A stretch of DNA of 49,005 nucleotides, taken from positions 1 through 49,005 of the forward strand of contig JAFZWH010000146.1 of the NCBI GenBank assembly GCA_017617415.1, written 5' to 3'. A model generated the notes under the pieces. It was given only the letters and a program-made list of their open reading frames with translations, was not told the origin of the DNA and did no database searches. A program made the position numbers and the translations under genes. Shown in pieces: positions 34,051-42,345 of the stretch; the stretch's first letter is position 1; the number at the start of each line of letters is the position of its first letter. This DNA comes from Victivallales bacterium. GTDB lineage: Bacteria; Verrucomicrobiota; Lentisphaeria; Oligosphaerales; Oligosphaeraceae.

Positions 34051-34626
34051 TTACCCCGGAGACATCTTATACTTTGAGGGGTCGATGGTGGCACGGACAA
34101 GACCGCCGATGGATTCAATCTCGACAATCCACTGGAAGCGTTTCTCTTTCTTGGTCAAATAGCCGTAGACGCCTTGCCAGGGACCAGACTCGATGAGAAA
34201 TTTGTCCCCTTCCTTAAGGTCACAGTTAAACTCAAGTTCTTCAGTCTGAGCAATCTGCTCAAGCTTACGCACCACCCGCAGTTCGTCAAGGAACCGTTCT
34301 TGGTCATACACCTGAAGGATGCCTGTAATGGATTTAGAATGAAATATTTCCTCCCGCTGCTGCGAATTCATCTTGGCAAACAGGTAGGAATGGAACATCG
34401 GCACCAGCACTTCGCGAGGATAGTTGTATTCACGATTTTTGTAGGTTCTATGCAATACCCGCCAATCCCGTCGCAAAGGCAAATAACAGATAATCCCATG
34501 GACACGACAATAGTCTAAAAGGCGCTCCTCGTGAAGCGGCATTGTATGGATTGGCCGGACAATCTCGTCCACACCAGGAGTTAAAATCCTTTCATCGAAA
34601 TGAAAAGACAATCGCTCTTTTTCCAT
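34051..34626 (-). CDS. Specialised NusG paralogue (RfaH/UpxY-type antiterminator)
   Basis: A 191-residue NusG-like protein that would bind RNA polymerase and help it through the long polysaccharide operon. The N-terminal NGN region contains RVHGIICYLPLRRDWRV and PREVLVPMFHSYLFAKM (F-x-x-Y-x-F is the family core). The C-terminal KOW domain has EGDKFLIESGPWQGVYGYL. It is the first gene of the cluster, preceded by a good promoter, as expected for an operon-specific factor. ATG 34626 (MEKERLSF) is preferred over a TTG at 34635. Which class (RfaH, UpxY or LoaP) cannot be decided without alignment. Confidence 0.85.
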   Translation of the reverse strand: MEKERLSFHFDERILTPGVDEIVRPIHTMPLHEERLLDYCRVHGIICYLPLRRDWRVLHRTYKNREYNYPREVLVPMFHSYLFAKMNSQQREEIFHSKSITGILQVYDQERFLDELRVVRKLEQIAQTEELEFNCDLKEGDKFLIESGPWQGVYGYLTKKEKRFQWIVEIESIGGLVRATIDPSKYKMSPG

Positions 34627-34792
34627 AAAAAACAAGACAAAGCTGCCGCAATCCCCAGAGAAAAAACCGGGGGCAAAAACATCAATAAACCATTAGAAAT
34701 CAAGTTGTTAAAAGACTTCCACATGGTCATCTCAAATGTAGGCATTCGCCGTCCTCTCAAACGATTAAATTGGGAGGGCGGGAATGCATAAT

Positions 34793-34820
34793 ACTATATT
34801 GCAAAAATCCAAATCTTCAA
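34793..34820 (-). promoter_or_regulatory. Main promoter of the polysaccharide cluster
   Basis: On the minus strand TTGAAG (34815-34820) and TATAGT (34793-34798) are separated by 16 bases. The start would be near 34786, leaving a leader of about 160 bases before the antiterminator gene. The region 34627-34901 is AT-rich with no gene. Its leader RNA could form a CCCC/GGGG hairpin at about 34649-34669. Confidence 0.55.
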
Positions 34821-34901
34821 GCAAATTGCGGTGAAATTCAAAGATTTTAGGCAATTTTAAGTTTGGCTTGAAATCGCCGTTGCGATTTTACTTCACAAGG
34901 T

Positions 34902-36932
34902 TCACTCGGCGCTGAGGATGTCCGCCGCGATACCCTCGGCAGTGAAGCGCCAGGTGCCGTCCTCAAGCTGCGTGGAATGCCCGAAAGCGGAGGTGAAGGT
35001 CTTGCCTGCCGGGGACTGAATGACGACCTCACAGGGGCCGGGACCAATGGCCGCCACGATGATGCGGAGGCGACCGGCGTCATCGCGGAAAATCCGCGCA
35101 TCAGCCTTCCCTTGAATGACTTGGAACTTGATGGGCTGGGGGCCGTCGTCGGAGAGCAGGAATGGCGCGAGTTCCTGGAGCATCTCGGCGATCTGGCAGC
35201 ACTCGTTCCAGCGGCGCTCGCAATCCTCATTGGTCATCACGGGAGGATTGAAGTAGCTGGGCTGTAGCGGTCGCCAGAGATCCTGGTAGGAGTAGCTGAC
35301 AAAGCCCTTGGCGCCACGCAGGGCGTCATAAAGAGTCATCGCCCGCATCTGCTCGAGGGTGGGCTCGTAGAGTTCGTTCCAGCGTTCCGGACGTTCGCGG
35401 GCGCGGTAGACGGCCCAATTGAAGACCTGCGGAACCACCCAGGAGGACTGCCCCGAGGCATCCACGGCATTCATCGCGGTGACCAGTTTCGCCTGGTTGG
35501 CGGGCGTGGTCTTGTATTCCAGTGGATAAGGATCCACGCCCATGACATCCTGCGCACAGGCGAAGAATGGTGCCTCGAAGTAGTCGCAGAGCGTCCCCCA
35601 TGCGGGGTGGTTGGGGTCCAGGCGGTTGAGCATTTCGCGACGCTCCTTCACCATCGCGAGCTTCTGGATGCTGATTTCGTCGTTCATATACCACGCGAGG
35701 ATGGTGGGGTGACCGGCGATTTCGCCCAAGAGCTTCTGCAGCGCGACAGTGGCATTGCGGTAATCCTCGCCCATCCAGCGCCACATCCCATCGCGCCCCT
35801 CGTAGCCAGGCGCATCATACATGTCCTTGACGCTGAAGATGACCTTCTTGCCATGCGCGTCCACCGCGTCGAGCATCGCCTTGAGGCTGTCAAAGGACAT
35901 GGTGTTCTCCCCCGGCAGCCGCAACTGCAGCGAGTCGTACGGCATGAAGCAGTTGAAGGGGCTGTTGAGTAGGCGATCATAGTCCTCTTGCCCGGCGGGC
36001 CAGGTGAAACTTGTGATATAGATGCCGATGGGCAGGAAAGGCTTGCCGTCCACGATGGCGCGGCCCTTGGCGTCAATGAAACATGCACCTTGCGGACGCG
36101 GGGCGTCGGGGGCCATTGCAGTGAAGGGCTCCGTGGCCGTGGCAAGGATCTCACCGTCCGACGCGCGGATCAGCGTGGAGACCAGCTCCACGGGGCCGGG
36201 CGGCAGCGCCGGCATCTGGAAGCAGACCAGATGTCCTGTCACCATCTGTTCCTGAGTGATGCGCTCTTCGCCGAAGCGCGCCTCCAGGCGGAGTCGCTGG
36301 CCGAGGTAGATGCCGTCGCCCTCCGCGTTGCCCAGCTGCACGAGGTTGACTTGTACCAGGTCACCCGCCGCAGAAATCTGGCGTTGTGTGGGATAGACCA
36401 CGCAGACCGCAGGAGGATAGACGACCTTGCTGAAGCTGATGTGGTCAAACCACGCCTTGCCACTGGTGATGTCCTCCTCCATGTCCAGCGCCATCACCGC
36501 ATGCGCCACGCCCTCCGGCGGCACGCAGTTGATTTCCCAGCCGCGCCAGCCCTGGGTGCCAGTGGAACCGCGCTTGAAGTCGAAGCCGAGATGATTGCCT
36601 TCGGCGTCATAGTAGTCCACGCGGAAACGCGGACGGCCCCCTTTGATGTTCTCGCTGCGGATATGCGCCGCGAGGCGGTAAAGCGCGCCGGCCTCGGGGA
36701 TTTGCGCGAGTTCCTGCGTGAGCGGACGGCGCTCCGGCGAGCCTTCCTCCAGAGTGTAGAGGATGCCGCGTGAGCCATCCGCCCCACCCTGCTCATCAAA
36801 AGTCACATTGGGAACAGGGTTCCAATTGTCCAGGCCATTCTCAAAGTCGCCGTTGGTGACTAACTCCGCCGCGCCACACCAGACCACCGCGCACACCGCC
36901 ACTAAAATTTGCTTTTTCAGATTCAAAGTCAT
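34902..36932 (-). CDS. Secreted glycosidase-like protein with N-terminal carbohydrate-binding module
   Basis: A 676-residue exported protein. The ATG at 36932 gives a signal peptide (MTLNLKKQILVAVCAVVWCGAA). Residues about 23-165 form a CBM4/9-like jelly roll (NGDFENGLDNWNP, YRLAAHIRSE, GWRGWEINCVPPEG, KAWFDHISFSK). A central Ig-like region is followed by a TIM barrel beginning FIDAKGRAIVDGKPFLPIGIYIT. The probable acid/base is the Glu in ILAWYMNDEIS, and VDPYPL and VSYSYQDLW follow. This resembles glycoside hydrolases of the GH2/GH5-like clan, though no family can be assigned by eye. It is transcribed towards the polysaccharide cluster and divergently from the GH20 gene; periplasmic or extracellular glycan degradation is likely. 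Confidence 0.72.
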   Translation of the reverse strand: MTLNLKKQILVAVCAVVWCGAAELVTNGDFENGLDNWNPVPNVTFDEQGGADGSRGILYTLEEGSPERRPLTQELAQIPEAGALYRLAAHIRSENIKGGRPRFRVDYYDAEGNHLGFDFKRGSTGTQGWRGWEINCVPPEGVAHAVMALDMEEDITSGKAWFDHISFSKVVYPPAVCVVYPTQRQISAAGDLVQVNLVQLGNAEGDGIYLGQRLRLEARFGEERITQEQMVTGHLVCFQMPALPPGPVELVSTLIRASDGEILATATEPFTAMAPDAPRPQGACFIDAKGRAIVDGKPFLPIGIYITSFTWPAGQEDYDRLLNSPFNCFMPYDSLQLRLPGENTMSFDSLKAMLDAVDAHGKKVIFSVKDMYDAPGYEGRDGMWRWMGEDYRNATVALQKLLGEIAGHPTILAWYMNDEISIQKLAMVKERREMLNRLDPNHPAWGTLCDYFEAPFFACAQDVMGVDPYPLEYKTTPANQAKLVTAMNAVDASGQSSWVVPQVFNWAVYRARERPERWNELYEPTLEQMRAMTLYDALRGAKGFVSYSYQDLWRPLQPSYFNPPVMTNEDCERRWNECCQIAEMLQELAPFLLSDDGPQPIKFQVIQGKADARIFRDDAGRLRIIVAAIGPGPCEVVIQSPAGKTFTSAFGHSTQLEDGTWRFTAEGIAADILSAE

Positions 36933-37013
36933 GTCTTTGAGAAAGAATTTGGGATGGTTGACGAAACTTTTCCTCAATATAAGGCCTTTTCCGTGTTTTG
37001 CGGGACAGTCGGG

Positions 37014-37041
37014 ACGTCAGACGACGGACGTCGGACGACAG
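37014..37041. repeat. GC-rich heptamer array, alternating ACGTCRG / ACGACRG, four copies
   Basis: ACGTCAG (37014), ACGACGG (37021), ACGTCGG (37028), ACGACAG (37035): exact 7-bp period with a 14-bp alternation. It lies in the divergent gap between the secreted glycosidase and GH20 genes. Its sequence is unrelated to the ATTAGCA-type arrays. Confidence 0.75.
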
Positions 37042-37083
37042 GGCGGCTGGTCTTCGGTTCGCCCGATAGTTCTTTTTTGAATC

Positions 37084-37091
37084 ATTATATT
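37084..37091. promoter_or_regulatory. Candidate bidirectional -10 region
   Basis: The octamer attatatt gives TATAAT on the minus strand (37084-37089) and TATATT on the plus strand (37086-37091), in the middle of the gap between two divergent genes. Neither direction has a convincing -35. Confidence 0.3.
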
Positions 37092-37140
37092 TTGTCTGTT
37101 TGCTAAAACTCTCCATTGGTCCCATCAGCCCCTTTCCACC

Positions 37141-38979
37141 ATGTTCGCCTGCCAACTCATTCCTCGTCCTCGCCACGCCAGTTTCACGCCTGCCGCCTCG
37201 CCTGCCACCGGGCATTGGATTCTGCTACAGAAGTCCTTCTCGGATGCGTTGCAGACGGCCGCCGAGCGTTTTGCGCGAGTCGCCTCGCGTGCCCTCGGCC
37301 AGCCCCTTGAGGTCACAGCGGGAACCCCACAGGCAGGGGAGGTCTTCCTCGCCATCGCTCACGTGGACGCCAGCCTCGGCTCGCAACGCTATACGCTGAC
37401 GCGCACGGACGGCGGCCCGGCGCGGCTCACTGGCGGCAGCGAGGCCGCGCTCTTCTGGGGTCTCCAGACCCTTGAACAACTCGTGCGCCAGAGCGGTCCG
37501 GCGCTCCCGAATTTTGAAATCAACGACTGGCCCGACCTGGAGGTGCGCGGCTACATGCTGGATGTCTCGCGCTGCAAGGTCCCCACGATGGAGACCCTCT
37601 ACCGCCTGGTGGACCGTCTCGCCGGCCTGAAATACAACCAGTTGCAGCTCTATATGGAGCACACCTTCGCCTACAGCGCCCACGAACGCGTCTGGGCGGA
37701 GTCCTCGCCCTTCACCGCGCAGGAGATTCTGGCCCTGGACCGCTATTGCCGTGACCGCTTCATCGAGTTAGTCCCCAACCAGAACTCCTTCGGGCACTTG
37801 GAGCGCTGGCTGAAGTTCCCAGAATACCGCGCACTCGCCGAATGTCCGGACGGCTACACCGCGCCTTGGAGCATCAACACCTGCTCTCCAGGCGTGCTCT
37901 ACCCCGACGAAAAGGCCCTGCAATTCCTCGACGGTCTCTACGCCGAGCTCCTCCCGAATTTCTCCAGCCAGTACTTCAACATCGGCTGCGACGAGACCTG
38001 GGAGCTTGGTCAAGGCCGCTCCAAAGAACGCGCGGAGCAAATCGGCAAGCACGAGGTCTATGTCGAATTCCTGCTGAAAATCTTCGATTTGGTGAAAAAA
38101 CATGGTCGCGTTCCGATGTTCTGGGGCGACATCGTTCTGCAGACTCCAGAGGTGATTTCGCGTCTGCCGCAAGACATCGTCGCAGTTTCCTGGGGCTATG
38201 AGGCAAATCACCCCTTCGCCAAGGAGACCGCCGCCTTCGCCAACTCCGGCATCCCATACTATGTCGCGCCTGGCACCTCTGCCTGGAACTCGCTCTCCGG
38301 ACGCACCGCCAACTGTCTGGGCAACATCCAAAGCGCGGTCGAGAACGCCGTCGCCAACCACGGCAAAGGCATGCTGATGACCGACTGGGGTGACGGCGGA
38401 AACCACCAGTACCCGCCTGTGACCTGGCTCGGCATCACCGTCGGCGCCGCTCTGTCTTGGGCCAGCGAGGCAAACCGCGACACCGACTGGGCAAAAGCCC
38501 TGAGCTTCTACTGGGCGGACGACCCAACTGGAAAGGTTGGCGAATACCTCGTGCATCTTGGGCACCTACCGGACTGCTTCGAGAAACCCGGCTGCAACGC
38601 CACCCTCTACGGCCTCGCCTCGCGCTATGGCGCTGAGGAATTGATGCGCGGGCAATGCAAGGAGGCGAAAGTCTCTGAAGTGGACGACTGCCTCGCCAAA
38701 CTCGATGCAATGCTCACCATCCTTCCAGGTACTACACCGCAAATTCCAGATGCTCAACTGCTTTTGGAAGAACTCCAGGCAAGCGCAACAATGATCCGGA
38801 TGGGACTTCTGAATCTGCGACGTGCCTTGGCACCTACTGAATCGGACAACTCCGCCTTGCGCACGCTTATCCTGCGTGTCATCGGCACCCACGAACGCCT
38901 CTGGCTTGCCCGCAACCGCGCCGGTGGTCTCGCCGAAAGCGCAGGGTATTTCCGAAACATCCTGAAGGAACTCGAATAA
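37141..38979 (+). CDS. GH20 beta-N-acetylhexosaminidase-like protein
   Basis: Predicted to remove terminal GlcNAc or GalNAc from glycans. The 612-residue protein has an N-terminal alpha/beta domain (about 1-128) and a GH20 TIM barrel from about 130: VRGYMLDVSRCKVPTMETLYRLVDRLA, YNQLQLYMEHTFAY, and the catalytic pair D284-E285 in FNIGCDETWELG (substrate-assisted mechanism). YWADDPTG and a helical C-terminus follow. No signal peptide is visible, so it probably acts in the cytoplasm on imported oligosaccharides. The start has no ribosome site; its TAA overlaps the next ATG by one base. Confidence 0.85.
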   Translation: MFACQLIPRPRHASFTPAASPATGHWILLQKSFSDALQTAAERFARVASRALGQPLEVTAGTPQAGEVFLAIAHVDASLGSQRYTLTRTDGGPARLTGGSEAALFWGLQTLEQLVRQSGPALPNFEINDWPDLEVRGYMLDVSRCKVPTMETLYRLVDRLAGLKYNQLQLYMEHTFAYSAHERVWAESSPFTAQEILALDRYCRDRFIELVPNQNSFGHLERWLKFPEYRALAECPDGYTAPWSINTCSPGVLYPDEKALQFLDGLYAELLPNFSSQYFNIGCDETWELGQGRSKERAEQIGKHEVYVEFLLKIFDLVKKHGRVPMFWGDIVLQTPEVISRLPQDIVAVSWGYEANHPFAKETAAFANSGIPYYVAPGTSAWNSLSGRTANCLGNIQSAVENAVANHGKGMLMTDWGDGGNHQYPPVTWLGITVGAALSWASEANRDTDWAKALSFYWADDPTGKVGEYLVHLGHLPDCFEKPGCNATLYGLASRYGAEELMRGQCKEAKVSEVDDCLAKLDAMLTILPGTTPQIPDAQLLLEELQASATMIRMGLLNLRRALAPTESDNSALRTLILRVIGTHERLWLARNRAGGLAESAGYFRNILKELE

Positions 38980-39872
38980 TGTCCAAACTCTTTCTCATCG
39001 ACGCCTATTCGCAGATCTACCGCGTCTTCTATGCAATTCGTCAACTGACCAATGCCCGCGGCGAACCCGCCAACGCCCTCTATGGCATGGCACGGCTCTT
39101 CCTGCAATTGGACGAACTTCAGCCATCCGACTACGGCGCAATCGTCTATGATCTGGGAAAATGCACGCGACGTACTGGCCTGCATCCCGAATACAAGGCG
39201 CAACGTCCACCGATGCCGCCGGAACTGCGCAGTCAAACCGCGACCATCCGCGAATGGGCAAGCGCCTTTGGCTGGAATATCGTGGACCGCGAGGGCTTCG
39301 AGGCAGACGACCTCATCGCCGGGCTGACCTCGCAGCGAGGTGACGCCACTGTCACCATCCTTACCGGCGACAAGGATCTCTTCCAGTTGTTGGCTGACTC
39401 CAATGTGCGTATCCTTATGCACGGCAAAGACAAAACGCCGTGGATCGAGGCCGATGCCCAAGCCGCCCGCGAAAAATTCGGCGTGCCGCCCGAACAAATC
39501 CGCGACTATCTCGCGCTTCTGGGCGACACGTCCGACAACATTCCAGGCATCCCTGGCTGTGGTCCCAAGACCGCCGTGAAACTCCTGGAGGACTACGGCT
39601 CCATCGACAATCTCCTCGCGCAACTTGACACGCTCAAAAACGCCAAATTGCGCGATATGCTCCGCGCAGAGCAAACGCATCTTCGACTCAATCAGTCACT
39701 CGTTCAGTTGGACCAGGCATTGCCCGAAAACTGGTCCGGACTGGAGTCCCTCCGGCGACGCACGCCCGACTGGGACAAGATTCTCCGCCTCTGCGACGAC
39801 CAGGGCTTCAAGTCCATCGCCGAGACCGTCCGCAAGCGTTGTCAGCCTGTCCAGCCGACCTTTGGCTTCTAA
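38979..39872 (+). CDS. 5'-3' exonuclease (PolA N-domain / FEN-like)
   Basis: A stand-alone 297-residue flap nuclease domain. Metal-binding acids lie in LIDAYSQIYR (D8), VYDLGK (D58), FEADD (108-111), TGDKD (129-133) and GDTSDNIPGIPG (182-193), followed by the helix-hairpin-helix GCGPKTAVKLL. No polymerase domain follows. It probably removes RNA primers or flaps in DNA replication and repair. The start overlaps the GH20 stop by one base (TAATG), an unexpected pairing of a glycosidase with a DNA-repair enzyme that may simply be co-expression by proximity. Confidence 0.92.
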   Translation: MSKLFLIDAYSQIYRVFYAIRQLTNARGEPANALYGMARLFLQLDELQPSDYGAIVYDLGKCTRRTGLHPEYKAQRPPMPPELRSQTATIREWASAFGWNIVDREGFEADDLIAGLTSQRGDATVTILTGDKDLFQLLADSNVRILMHGKDKTPWIEADAQAAREKFGVPPEQIRDYLALLGDTSDNIPGIPGCGPKTAVKLLEDYGSIDNLLAQLDTLKNAKLRDMLRAEQTHLRLNQSLVQLDQALPENWSGLESLRRRTPDWDKILRLCDDQGFKSIAETVRKRCQPVQPTFGF

Positions 39873-39886
39873 CCCAGACAAATGCC

Positions 39887-41164
39887 ATGAATCTTCTCAT
39901 CCGCAACGCAAATTTAAATGGAAAGTTAGTCGATATCTCTATCGAAGGCAATCGCTTTTCCACCATCGCCCCGAATCTGGAAGGCTCTTTCGACGAGGAG
40001 TTTGATGCGAAAGGAATGCTCGCCTTCCCGCCCTTCTACAACTGCCACACCCATGTGCCGATGGTATTGTTACGCGGCTATGCAGACGACCTGGAGCTCT
40101 TCACCTGGCTCAACGACCACATCTGGCCCGCCGAGGAAAATTTCACCTCTGATGTCACCTGGGGGAAAGTTGCCATCTACGCGGGAACCCGTCTCGCCTG
40201 CCTGGAGATGATCAAAAGCGGCACGGTCTTCTTCAACGACAGCTACTTCATAATCGACCAGACCATCCGCGCAGTCGAAGAGATGGGCATGCGCGCCTGC
40301 ATCGGAACCACGTGGCTCAACACCGGCAACGCCGATAAATGCGCACGGCTCTCTGCCACGAATGACGCCGTGCGAATGGCCTACCAGAATGGCGAATACT
40401 CCTCGCGCACCCTGGTTGCGGAGGCCCCGCATTCCATCTACACCGTCCCCGAGAAGGACTTGCGGGAGATCGCAGAACGTTCCGCCCAAAATGGGATGCT
40501 CATCCACCTCCACCTTGCCGAGACCTCCAAGGAAGTTCAAGACTGTAAGAAAGAGCACTATGGCCTCACTCCCGTGGAATACATCAAGGAATGCGGGCTG
40601 CTCAATAAACGCGCTCGACTCGCCCACGCGGTCTGGCTCTCGCCTCACGACATTGAACTCATCAAAGAGAGCGGCGCGGTGCTCATCCACAACCCCACCT
40701 CGAATCTCAAACTCTGCTCCGGGATGTTCCATTTCAAGGAAATCGACGAGGCGGGCATCCCCTTCACCCTGGGCACCGATGGCTGCGCCTCCAACAATGC
40801 CCACTCCATGTTCTCCGAGATGAAATTCGCCGCGCTCTCCGGCAAGACGCAGGCGAAGAACCCCACTGCTGCCCCTGCGGAGCGCGTCTTCCGCCTCGCC
40901 ACCGCCGATGGCGCACAGGCCTTCTTCCCCGAAGGCGGCGAAATCGCACCTGGGAAACTCGCCGACCTGATGCTCATCAACCCCGACCAGCCATACTTCG
41001 TGGGCGACTACAACCCCATCTCCAACCTCGTTTATGCAGGAGAGTCCTCCTGCGTGGACTCGCTGCTCTGTGACGGCAAATTCCTGATGAAACACCGCCA
41101 GGTCGAAGGCGAGGCCGAAATCATCGAACAAGCACGCCGCGTCTGCGACAAATTCCGCCGTTAG
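39887..41164 (+). CDS. Amidohydrolase, MTA/SAH deaminase or chlorohydrolase type
   Basis: A 425-residue metal-dependent hydrolase. Ligands are H54-x-H56 (YNCHTHVPM), a histidine in LIHLHLAETSKEVQDC, HAVWLSP and the Asp in FTLGTDGCASNNAHSMFSE. LIHNPTSNLKLCSG is the signature of 5-methylthioadenosine/S-adenosylhomocysteine deaminases and related guanine- or cytosine-type deaminases. It probably deaminates a purine nucleoside or thioether derivative. ATG 39887 is chosen: 14 bases after the exonuclease stop and directly before the conserved strand LLIRNANL. An open frame continues upstream but lies inside the exonuclease gene. Confidence 0.87.
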   Translation: MNLLIRNANLNGKLVDISIEGNRFSTIAPNLEGSFDEEFDAKGMLAFPPFYNCHTHVPMVLLRGYADDLELFTWLNDHIWPAEENFTSDVTWGKVAIYAGTRLACLEMIKSGTVFFNDSYFIIDQTIRAVEEMGMRACIGTTWLNTGNADKCARLSATNDAVRMAYQNGEYSSRTLVAEAPHSIYTVPEKDLREIAERSAQNGMLIHLHLAETSKEVQDCKKEHYGLTPVEYIKECGLLNKRARLAHAVWLSPHDIELIKESGAVLIHNPTSNLKLCSGMFHFKEIDEAGIPFTLGTDGCASNNAHSMFSEMKFAALSGKTQAKNPTAAPAERVFRLATADGAQAFFPEGGEIAPGKLADLMLINPDQPYFVGDYNPISNLVYAGESSCVDSLLCDGKFLMKHRQVEGEAEIIEQARRVCDKFRR

Positions 41165-41170
41165 CCCCTA

Positions 41171-41198
41171 CATCCCTCATCCCTCATTCCTCATTCCT
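41171..41198. repeat. Heptamer array, unit CATYCCT, four copies
   Basis: CATCCCT (41171, 41178) and CATTCCT (41185, 41192), exact 7-bp period, starting six bases after the amidohydrolase stop. First of three different arrays in the 252-base gap 41165-41416. Confidence 0.85.
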
Positions 41199-41230
41199 AA
41201 AAGCTCTATTCCCCGTAAGGGTACCTAATT

Positions 41231-41258
41231 AGGCTAAAGGCTAAAAGCTAAAGGCTAA
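41231..41258. repeat. Heptamer array, unit ARGCTAA, four copies
   Basis: AGGCTAA (41231, 41238), AAGCTAA (41245), AGGCTAA (41252), exact period. It begins at the base after the left 22-bp arm. Confidence 0.85.
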
Positions 41259-41342
41259 AACCCTGTTTCCCATGAAGGTGTCTCTTGAGCCCAAAGTCAG
41301 ATCCCCCCATCCAAACTGCGGAACCAGGCGAGGCATTCTAAC

Positions 41343-41370
41343 TTTAAGCCTTAAGCTTTAAGCCTTAAGC
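41343..41370. repeat. Heptamer array, alternating TTTAAGC / CTTAAGC, four copies
   Basis: TTTAAGC (41343), CTTAAGC (41350), TTTAAGC (41357), CTTAAGC (41364), exact period with 14-bp alternation as in the 37.0 kb array. It lies nine bases before the right 22-bp arm and 46 bases before the transporter gene. Confidence 0.85.
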
Positions 41371-41416
41371 AAAAAGTGCAATTAGGTGCCCTCGCGGGGA
41401 ACAATGCCTTCCTAAA

Positions 41417-42292
41417 ATGTCCCGCAACACCGTCGGCATTCTCTATATGGTCGTTGCGACCTTCGGCTGGGGGCTTTCCTTCCTGCTGAACAAGAATCTC
41501 CTGAATGCACTGGAGATGCACACGCTCATCACCCTCCGCTTCATCATCGGCTGCACGTTGCTCTGTGCGGTCTTCTGGCGGAGTTTGAGGCAAAACACCA
41601 ACCGTCGCACCCTGCTCTGCGGCTTCATCATGGGTGGACTGCTTTACCTCGACCTCTATTTCACCTTCCTGGCTCTGGAAATCACCGACTCCGGCATCGC
41701 GGGAGTCATCATGGGTTCCTCCATCATTTGGACGCAAATCATTCAGACCATGGTGCAACGGCGACTGCCCTCCCCCTGGATTGCCTTGGCGGCTTGCTTG
41801 GGCTTTGCCGGAATGGCCATGCTTGCATGGAAAGGCGGTCGCCTGGAGTTCACTTCCGGCGAACTGCTCAGCCTTTTCACCGGCTTCCTCTCTGGAATCA
41901 TGGTCGTTTCCTTCAACCATTTCTTGCGTGAAAATCACCTGGACGCGACCAGTTTAAGCATCTGGGAATGCCTCTGGTGCGGAATCATCGGCTGCGTAGG
42001 GATGTTCTGTTTTGAACATCTCAGCCTCCGCCTCACGCCAAAGGACTGGTTTTCGCTCACGCTTCTGGGCGTCATCTGTTCAGGCGTCTGCTTCCTGTGC
42101 ATCGGACGCGCACAGGCATGCCTTGACGCCGGACGCGTGGGAATCCTCTTGGCGCTGGAACCATTTTTTGCACTGCTGATTGGCGTGCTGGTCGCCCGCG
42201 AGCACATCGCCAGGCTTGGCTATCTGGGTTGCGCCTGCATCCTCGCCGCCGCCGTCCTGGCCGGGAAACCGGAGCCAATTCATGATGCATAA
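41417..42292 (+). CDS. DMT-superfamily transporter (EamA type)
   Basis: A 291-residue integral membrane protein with ten hydrophobic segments in two related halves, the EamA arrangement. The first helix is YMVVATFGWGLSFLLNKNLL, and ALEMHTLITLRFIIGCTLL is the usual second helix. The ends of each half (SGIAGVIMGSSIIWTQIIQ and GRVGILLALEPFFALLIGVLVARE) carry the family pattern. It likely exports or imports a small metabolite; the substrate is unknown. A repeat-rich gap precedes it, so it may have its own promoter. Confidence 0.9.
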   Translation: MSRNTVGILYMVVATFGWGLSFLLNKNLLNALEMHTLITLRFIIGCTLLCAVFWRSLRQNTNRRTLLCGFIMGGLLYLDLYFTFLALEITDSGIAGVIMGSSIIWTQIIQTMVQRRLPSPWIALAACLGFAGMAMLAWKGGRLEFTSGELLSLFTGFLSGIMVVSFNHFLRENHLDATSLSIWECLWCGIIGCVGMFCFEHLSLRLTPKDWFSLTLLGVICSGVCFLCIGRAQACLDAGRVGILLALEPFFALLIGVLVAREHIARLGYLGCACILAAAVLAGKPEPIHDA

Positions 42293-42306
42293 TTCTACTC
42301 CATCTG

Positions 42307-42341
42307 GCCTAATGCCCAACGGCTAATCGCTAATTGCTAAT
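42307..42341. repeat. Heptamer array running into a start codon, five drifting units
   Basis: GCCTAAT (42307), GCCCAAC (42314), GGCTAAT (42321), CGCTAAT (42328), TGCTAAT (42335), then TGCC directly followed by the ATG of the YejM-like gene at 42346. Exact 7-bp period. The last units equal the arrays around the four-helix-bundle gene. No separate ribosome site is left between array and ATG. Confidence 0.82.
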
Positions 42342-42345
42342 TGCC

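Larger units (their letters stand above)
41209..41401. repeat. 22-bp inverted repeat bounding two heptamer arrays
   Basis: The left arm 41209-41230 (begins ttccccgtaaggg, ends acctaatt) and the right arm 41380-41401 (reverse complement begins ttccccgcgaggg, ends acctaatt) match at 19 of 22 positions, all differences being transitions. A weaker direct copy lies at 41266-41283 (tttcccatgaaggtgtct, 12 of 18, again only transitions). Each contains a small CCC/GGG hairpin. The arms enclose the AGGCTAA and YTTAAGC arrays. Confidence 0.75.
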
